From Thermodesulfatator atlanticus (GTDB taxonomy: Bacteria > Desulfobacterota > Thermodesulfobacteria > Thermodesulfobacteriales > Thermodesulfatatoraceae): a stretch of 8,458 nt of DNA. Positions 5,426 through 8,458 of the stretch are shown here, piece after piece; within the stretch, counting starts at the first letter, position 1; every line of letters begins with the position of its first letter. Below the pieces are notes generated by a model. It searched no databases. It had not been told where the DNA came from and was given only the letters and a program-made list of their open reading frames with translations. The DNA lies in contig DROK01000234.1 of assembly GCA_011321895.1 (NCBI GenBank), positions 1-8,458 of the forward strand. The letters are read 5' to 3'. Both the position numbers and the translations under genes were made by a program.

Positions 5426-6640
5426 ATGGGTTATTTAAAAGACCTGGGTGAGATTTATCTGGCCGCCAACTATAAACGCCTGCCCGTGGCCTTCGTGAGG
5501 GGTAAGGGTTCCCGGCTCTATGACGAAGAAGGGAGGGAATATCTGGATTTTTGCGCGGGGATAGCGGTCTGCGCCCTGGGGCACGCGCCGGCACCGGTGG
5601 TGGAGGCCGTCTGTAGCCAGGCCGAAAAGCTTATCCACGTCTCCAACCTTTACTGGACCGAACCCCAGGCCAAACTCGCCCAACTACTCTGCACCCATTC
5701 CTTTGCGGAGAAGGTGTTCTTTTGTAATAGCGGGGCGGAGGCGGTTGAGGCGGCCCTCAAGCTTGCCCGACGTTACGCCTGGAAAAATTTCGGTCCTGAA
5801 AAATACGAGATCGTGGCCCTGGAAAACTCCTTTCATGGACGGACGTACGGCGCCCTTTCCGCCACGGGACAATCCCTTTACTGGCAGGGTTTTGAGCCTC
5901 TGGTACCGGGCTTTCGGCACGTACCCCCCAACGATCTTAAGGCCCTAGAAGGAGCCGTATCAGAAAAGACCTGTGCCATCCTCCTCGAACCCATTTTGGG
6001 GGAAGGGGGGGTGATTCCCCTTACGCGGGAGTTTTTGGCCACCGCCCGCCGGCTGGCAGACGAAAAAAAGGCCTTACTCATCTTTGACGAGATCCAGACC
6101 GGTATCGGACGTACGGGCAAACTCTTCGCCTATGAACATTACGAAATAGAACCAGACGCCATGACCCTGGCCAAGGGGTTGGCCGGAGGCCTTCCGCTGG
6201 GGGCTCTGCTCGCACGAGCAGAGGTGATGGCGGCCCTTGAGCCGGGGACCCACGCCTCTACCTTCGGCGGGAATCCGGTCTGTTGCGCCGCGGCGTATGC
6301 GGTGTTAAAAACAATTCTTAAAGAAGATTTTTTAAAAGAAGTAACCTTAAAGGGGCGTTCTCTGGCCCAGCGGCTGCAAAGTTTGCAGGAGGATTTCCCC
6401 GAATTGGTCAAGGAGGTGCGGGGTCTGGGGCTTATGTGGGGTATGGAGCTTAGCGTACCGGCAGGGCCGGTTTTCCAGTACCTCTTTGAAAAGAAACGCA
6501 TCCTGGTCACCTGTATTAAAGACCGTATCTTGCGTTTTACGCCCCCTTTGATAATCGCCTACCGGGAAATAGACGCCCTTTATGAGGCCCTTAAAGAAGC
6601 TTTGAAAAACTACCCAATAAAGGAGGTCAAAAATGCTTAG
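5426..6640 (+). CDS. argD: Acetylornithine aminotransferase (class III, PLP-dependent)
   Basis: Transfers an amino group from glutamate to N-acetylglutamate semialdehyde in arginine synthesis; members often also serve as succinyldiaminopimelate aminotransferase in lysine synthesis. The 404-residue protein has the class III landmarks in order: LDFCAGIAVCALGH, NSGAEAVEAALKLAR (about 101-115), the cofactor-stacking SFHGRT (135-140), LLEPILGEGG, FDEIQTGIGRTG (220-231, D221 contacting the PLP ring), the Schiff-base lysine in TLAKGLAGGLPLGA (K250) and STFGGNP (278-284). I chose ATG 5426, preceded by GGGGGAG; a TTG at 5414 would add MGER-type residues with no ribosome-binding site. The stop overlaps the ferritin gene by 8 bases. 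A GABA or ornithine aminotransferase is the alternative, but the motifs and length favour ArgD. Confidence 0.9.
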   Translation: MGYLKDLGEIYLAANYKRLPVAFVRGKGSRLYDEEGREYLDFCAGIAVCALGHAPAPVVEAVCSQAEKLIHVSNLYWTEPQAKLAQLLCTHSFAEKVFFCNSGAEAVEAALKLARRYAWKNFGPEKYEIVALENSFHGRTYGALSATGQSLYWQGFEPLVPGFRHVPPNDLKALEGAVSEKTCAILLEPILGEGGVIPLTREFLATARRLADEKKALLIFDEIQTGIGRTGKLFAYEHYEIEPDAMTLAKGLAGGLPLGALLARAEVMAALEPGTHASTFGGNPVCCAAAYAVLKTILKEDFLKEVTLKGRSLAQRLQSLQEDFPELVKEVRGLGLMWGMELSVPAGPVFQYLFEKKRILVTCIKDRILRFTPPLIIAYREIDALYEALKEALKNYPIKEVKNA

Positions 6641-7154
6641 CGAAAAGATGGAAAAGGCCTTTAACGAACAGCTAAAATGGGAATTCTATTCCGCTTATCT
6701 CTACCTCTCCATGGCGGCTTATTTTGACAGTGTCAATTTGCCGGGCTTTTCCAAGTGGATGAAGGCCCAGGCCATCGAGGAATCCATGCACGCCATGAAA
6801 TTTTACAATTTCATCAACGAAAGAGGGGGGCGGGTCACGCTGCAAAGTATTGACCAACCCCCTACCGAATGGGAATCACCCCTGGCGGTAATGGAATTTG
6901 CCCTGGCCCACGAACGAGAAGTGACCAAGAAGATCAATAACCTCATGGAACTGGCCCAGGCCGAAAAGGACCACGCCTCCCAGATCTTTCTCCAGTGGTT
7001 CGTGACCGAGCAGGTGGAGGAGGAAGATTCCTTCGGCAACATCGTGGCGCAGATGCGCCTGGTGAAGGATTCTCCGGAAGCCCTCTTTATGATTGACCGA
7101 GAATTGGCCAGCCGGAACATAGATTTCACCGCCCTTTCCGGGGAAATTAAGTAG
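6633..7154 (+). CDS. Ferritin (FtnA type, non-haem)
   Basis: Stores iron: oxidises Fe(II) at a di-iron centre and holds the mineral inside a 24-subunit shell in the cytoplasm. The 173-residue chain is a four-helix bundle with all ferroxidase ligands at the positions numbered as in bacterial FtnA: E17, E50, H53, E94 and Q127, plus E130 and E129 for the third site. No methionine in the haem-binding context of bacterioferritin is apparent, and length fits FtnA better than Bfr (about 155). AGGAGG (6621-6626) precedes the ATG by 6 bases and lies inside argD, so translation is coupled. It sits between arginine and pyrimidine genes with no metabolic tie; no Fur-like site is visible immediately before it, so its expression likely follows the operon. 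Confidence 0.94.
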   Translation: MLSEKMEKAFNEQLKWEFYSAYLYLSMAAYFDSVNLPGFSKWMKAQAIEESMHAMKFYNFINERGGRVTLQSIDQPPTEWESPLAVMEFALAHEREVTKKINNLMELAQAEKDHASQIFLQWFVTEQVEEEDSFGNIVAQMRLVKDSPEALFMIDRELASRNIDFTALSGEIK

Positions 7155-7167
7155 TTTCTTGACCAGT

Positions 7168-7203
7168 CCCTGGCCTTTTGGTATCCCTTTGCCGAGGCCA
7201 GGG
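7168..7203 (+). promoter_or_regulatory. Hairpin covering the pyrB ribosome-binding site
   Basis: In the ferritin-pyrB gap CCCTGGCCT (7168-7176) pairs perfectly with AGGCCAGGG (7195-7203), nine base pairs of which seven are G-C, with T-G wobbles possible at both ends and an 18-base loop. The right arm contains the only Shine-Dalgarno-like run (AGGGG, 7200-7204) before the pyrB ATG at 7210. No T-run follows, so it is not an intrinsic terminator. A competing small stem, CCAG (7163-7166) with CTGG (7170-7173), uses the same left arm. The pairing is directly visible; control of pyrB translation is inferred. Confidence 0.6.
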
Positions 7204-7209
7204 GCTGCC

Positions 7210-8133
7210 ATGGAATTTCGACACCACCACATACTGGATATTTCTGCACTCACCCCTGAGGATATTTCTTATATCCTTGAAACAGCCGCCAACCTTAAGG
7301 AAATCCTTACCAGACCTATTCCCAAGGTCCCCACTTTGCGAGGAAAACTGGTGGCCCACCTTTTTTTTGAGCCCAGTACCAGGACGAGACTTTCCTTTGA
7401 ACGGGCGGCCAAGATCCTTTCCGCAGACGTCTTTAACTTTACCGCCCGTATGAGCAGCGTGGAAAAGGGAGAGACGTTACTGGATACCGTGTTAAACCTT
7501 AAGGCCATGGGGGTTGATCTCTTCGTCATCAGACACTCCATGGCCGGAGCACCCCATTTTATCGCCCAGGTAGCCGGGACCAGGGTGATCAACGCCGGAG
7601 ACGGCTTTCACGCCCATCCCACCCAGGCCCTCCTGGACCTCCTCACGGTAAAAGAAAAAAAGGGCACCCTGGCCGGGTTAAAGGTGGCTATCATCGGGGA
7701 TATTCGTCACAGCCGGGTGGCCCATTCGGGGATCTGTGGCTTCAAAAAGATGGGGGCGGAAGTATACGTTTCAGGACCGGCTACTATGCTCCCTTCCGCC
7801 AGAGAGGCCCTGGGGGCCAAGGTCTGTTACCGCCTGGAAGAAGCCCTTGAAGGGGCAGACGTGGTTATGGCCCTGCGGGTACAAAAAGAACGGCACGGAA
7901 AGGACCTCTTTCCCTCTTTACGGGAATACGCGCGTCAGTTCGGGATTAACGCCGAACGTCTGGCCTTGGCCAAGCCGGATTGTTTGCTGATGCACCCGGG
8001 TCCCGTAAACTGGGGCGTTGAGTTACACCCGGAGCTTGAAAATGATCCCCGCAGCGTCATCCTGGAACAGGTAACCAACGGGGTGGCGGTAAGGATGGCC
8101 CTTTTGGTACTCCTGCTGGGAGGTACGGCGTGA
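7210..8133 (+). CDS. pyrB: Aspartate carbamoyltransferase catalytic subunit
   Basis: Condenses carbamoyl phosphate and aspartate to carbamoyl aspartate, the committed step of pyrimidine synthesis. The 307-residue protein shows the carbamoyl-phosphate loop [13 protein letters not shown] (S56-R60), the 80s-loop lysine in SSVEKGET (K86), VIRHS (107-110), [13 protein letters not shown], the hinge [11 protein letters not shown] (164-173), ALRVQKER (R223, Q225 for aspartate binding) and MHPGPVNWG (261-269). The family usually has Arg where W268 stands in that last motif. I chose ATG 7210 because AGGGG precedes it by 5 bases and [19 protein letters not shown] begins as family members do; the TTG at 7159 adds 17 proline-rich residues without a ribosome-binding site. 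A GTGA overlap joins it to pyrC. No regulatory pyrI is present. Confidence 0.95.
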   Translation: MEFRHHHILDISALTPEDISYILETAANLKEILTRPIPKVPTLRGKLVAHLFFEPSTRTRLSFERAAKILSADVFNFTARMSSVEKGETLLDTVLNLKAMGVDLFVIRHSMAGAPHFIAQVAGTRVINAGDGFHAHPTQALLDLLTVKEKKGTLAGLKVAIIGDIRHSRVAHSGICGFKKMGAEVYVSGPATMLPSAREALGAKVCYRLEEALEGADVVMALRVQKERHGKDLFPSLREYARQFGINAERLALAKPDCLLMHPGPVNWGVELHPELENDPRSVILEQVTNGVAVRMALLVLLLGGTA

Positions 8134-8458
8134 AGATCCTCTTAAAAGGCGGTCTGGTCATCGATCCTTCCCAGGGCCTGGAAGCCACACTTGACCTTTT
8201 GATTGAAGAGGGCCGCATAAAGGCCCTGGGCAAAGACCTTCCCGGCGAGGGGGCTGAAATCCTCCCCTGCAAGGGTTTGATCGTGACCCCCGGGTTTATC
8301 GACATGCACGTCCATTTTCGGGAGCCTGGGGAAGAGTGGAAAGAAACCATTGCTACCGGGTCTCTGGCCGCCGTGGCTGGTGGTTTTACCGCGGTAGCCT
8401 GTATGCCCAACACCCGGCCTCCCAACGATAACGCTGAGGTCACCCGCTATATCCTGAA
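8130..8458 (+). CDS. pyrC: Dihydroorotase, class I, cut by right edge
   Basis: Cyclises carbamoyl aspartate to dihydroorotate, directly using the PyrB product. About 109 residues are present from a GTG start (8130) that overlaps the pyrB TGA, with GGGAGG (8118-8123) in front. Visible are the N-terminal composite-domain strand pattern [30 protein letters not shown] with zinc ligands H60 and H62 and substrate-binding R64, and the following [30 protein letters not shown] and PNTRP are typical of the class I, longer dihydroorotases rather than the shorter type found in enteric bacteria. These can form a complex with aspartate carbamoyltransferase, as described for Aquifex; adjacency here is compatible with that. 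The remaining roughly three quarters lie outside the window. Confidence 0.93.
   Translation, partial: MKILLKGGLVIDPSQGLEATLDLLIEEGRIKALGKDLPGEGAEILPCKGLIVTPGFIDMHVHFREPGEEWKETIATGSLAAVAGGFTAVACMPNTRPPNDNAEVTRYIL

Noticed and set aside
6139..6510. Open frame on the minus strand inside argD
   Set aside because: Antisense shadow of the conserved PLP enzyme with no family resemblance.
7168..7203. Intrinsic terminator after ferritin
   Set aside because: The stem is strong but no T-run follows, and the right arm lies on the pyrB ribosome-binding site.
7159..7209. TTG start for pyrB at 7159
   Set aside because: Would add 17 proline-rich residues translated from the hairpin region; ATG 7210 gives a normal family N-terminus.
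8057..8443. Open frame on the minus strand across the pyrB-pyrC junction
   Set aside because: The opposite strand holds two recognised genes with active-site motifs; this frame is proline- and serine-rich shadow sequence.

Overview
The window reads as ordinary, dense chromosomal DNA from a Gram-negative bacterium. KdsB makes CMP-Kdo for lipopolysaccharide, and there is a lipobox-bearing outer-membrane-type lipoprotein, so an outer membrane is implied. Strong GGAGG ribosome-binding sites, overlapping genes, moderately GC-rich coding DNA, a long-form HisG, QueH and a class I dihydroorotase would suit a thermophilic anaerobe of the Thermodesulfobacteriota type. That placement is inference from gene content and style, not a database match. 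I see no mobile element, CRISPR array, tRNA or rRNA, and no gene-free stretch longer than about 220 bases.

Layout. (1) 1-793, minus: the N-terminal two thirds of dnaN, the sliding clamp, running off the left edge. (2) 794-1012: an AT-rich divergent spacer holding five copies of the heptamer TTCAACA/TGTTGAA. Four of them form a symmetric 66-bp array around a perfect 14-bp palindrome. This is the most unusual non-coding structure in the window and a candidate origin or DnaA-type control region. (3) 1013-1802, plus: queH (queuosine synthesis) overlapping a small DUF2905-type membrane protein. (4) 1799-4164, minus: an operon of cupin, hisI, hisG and a TPR lipoprotein (PilW/PilF-like), tightly packed, with a probable promoter at 4203-4231. 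(5) 4244-4978, plus: kdsB, ending at a bidirectional terminator shared with (6) a cold-shock protein gene at 5025-5228, minus, which has a near-consensus promoter set in an inverted repeat. (7) 5426-8458, plus: argD, ferritin, pyrB and pyrC (partial), an apparent operon with overlapping junctions except before pyrB, where a GC-rich hairpin covers the ribosome-binding site.

Functionally the genes are housekeeping: replication, tRNA modification, histidine, arginine and pyrimidine synthesis, LPS, iron storage and cold-shock RNA binding. No wholly new protein system is evident. The points worth attention are regulatory: the heptamer array beside dnaN and the hairpin in front of pyrB. Two genes also sit in unexpected company: the cupin in the his operon and the ferritin between arginine and pyrimidine genes.
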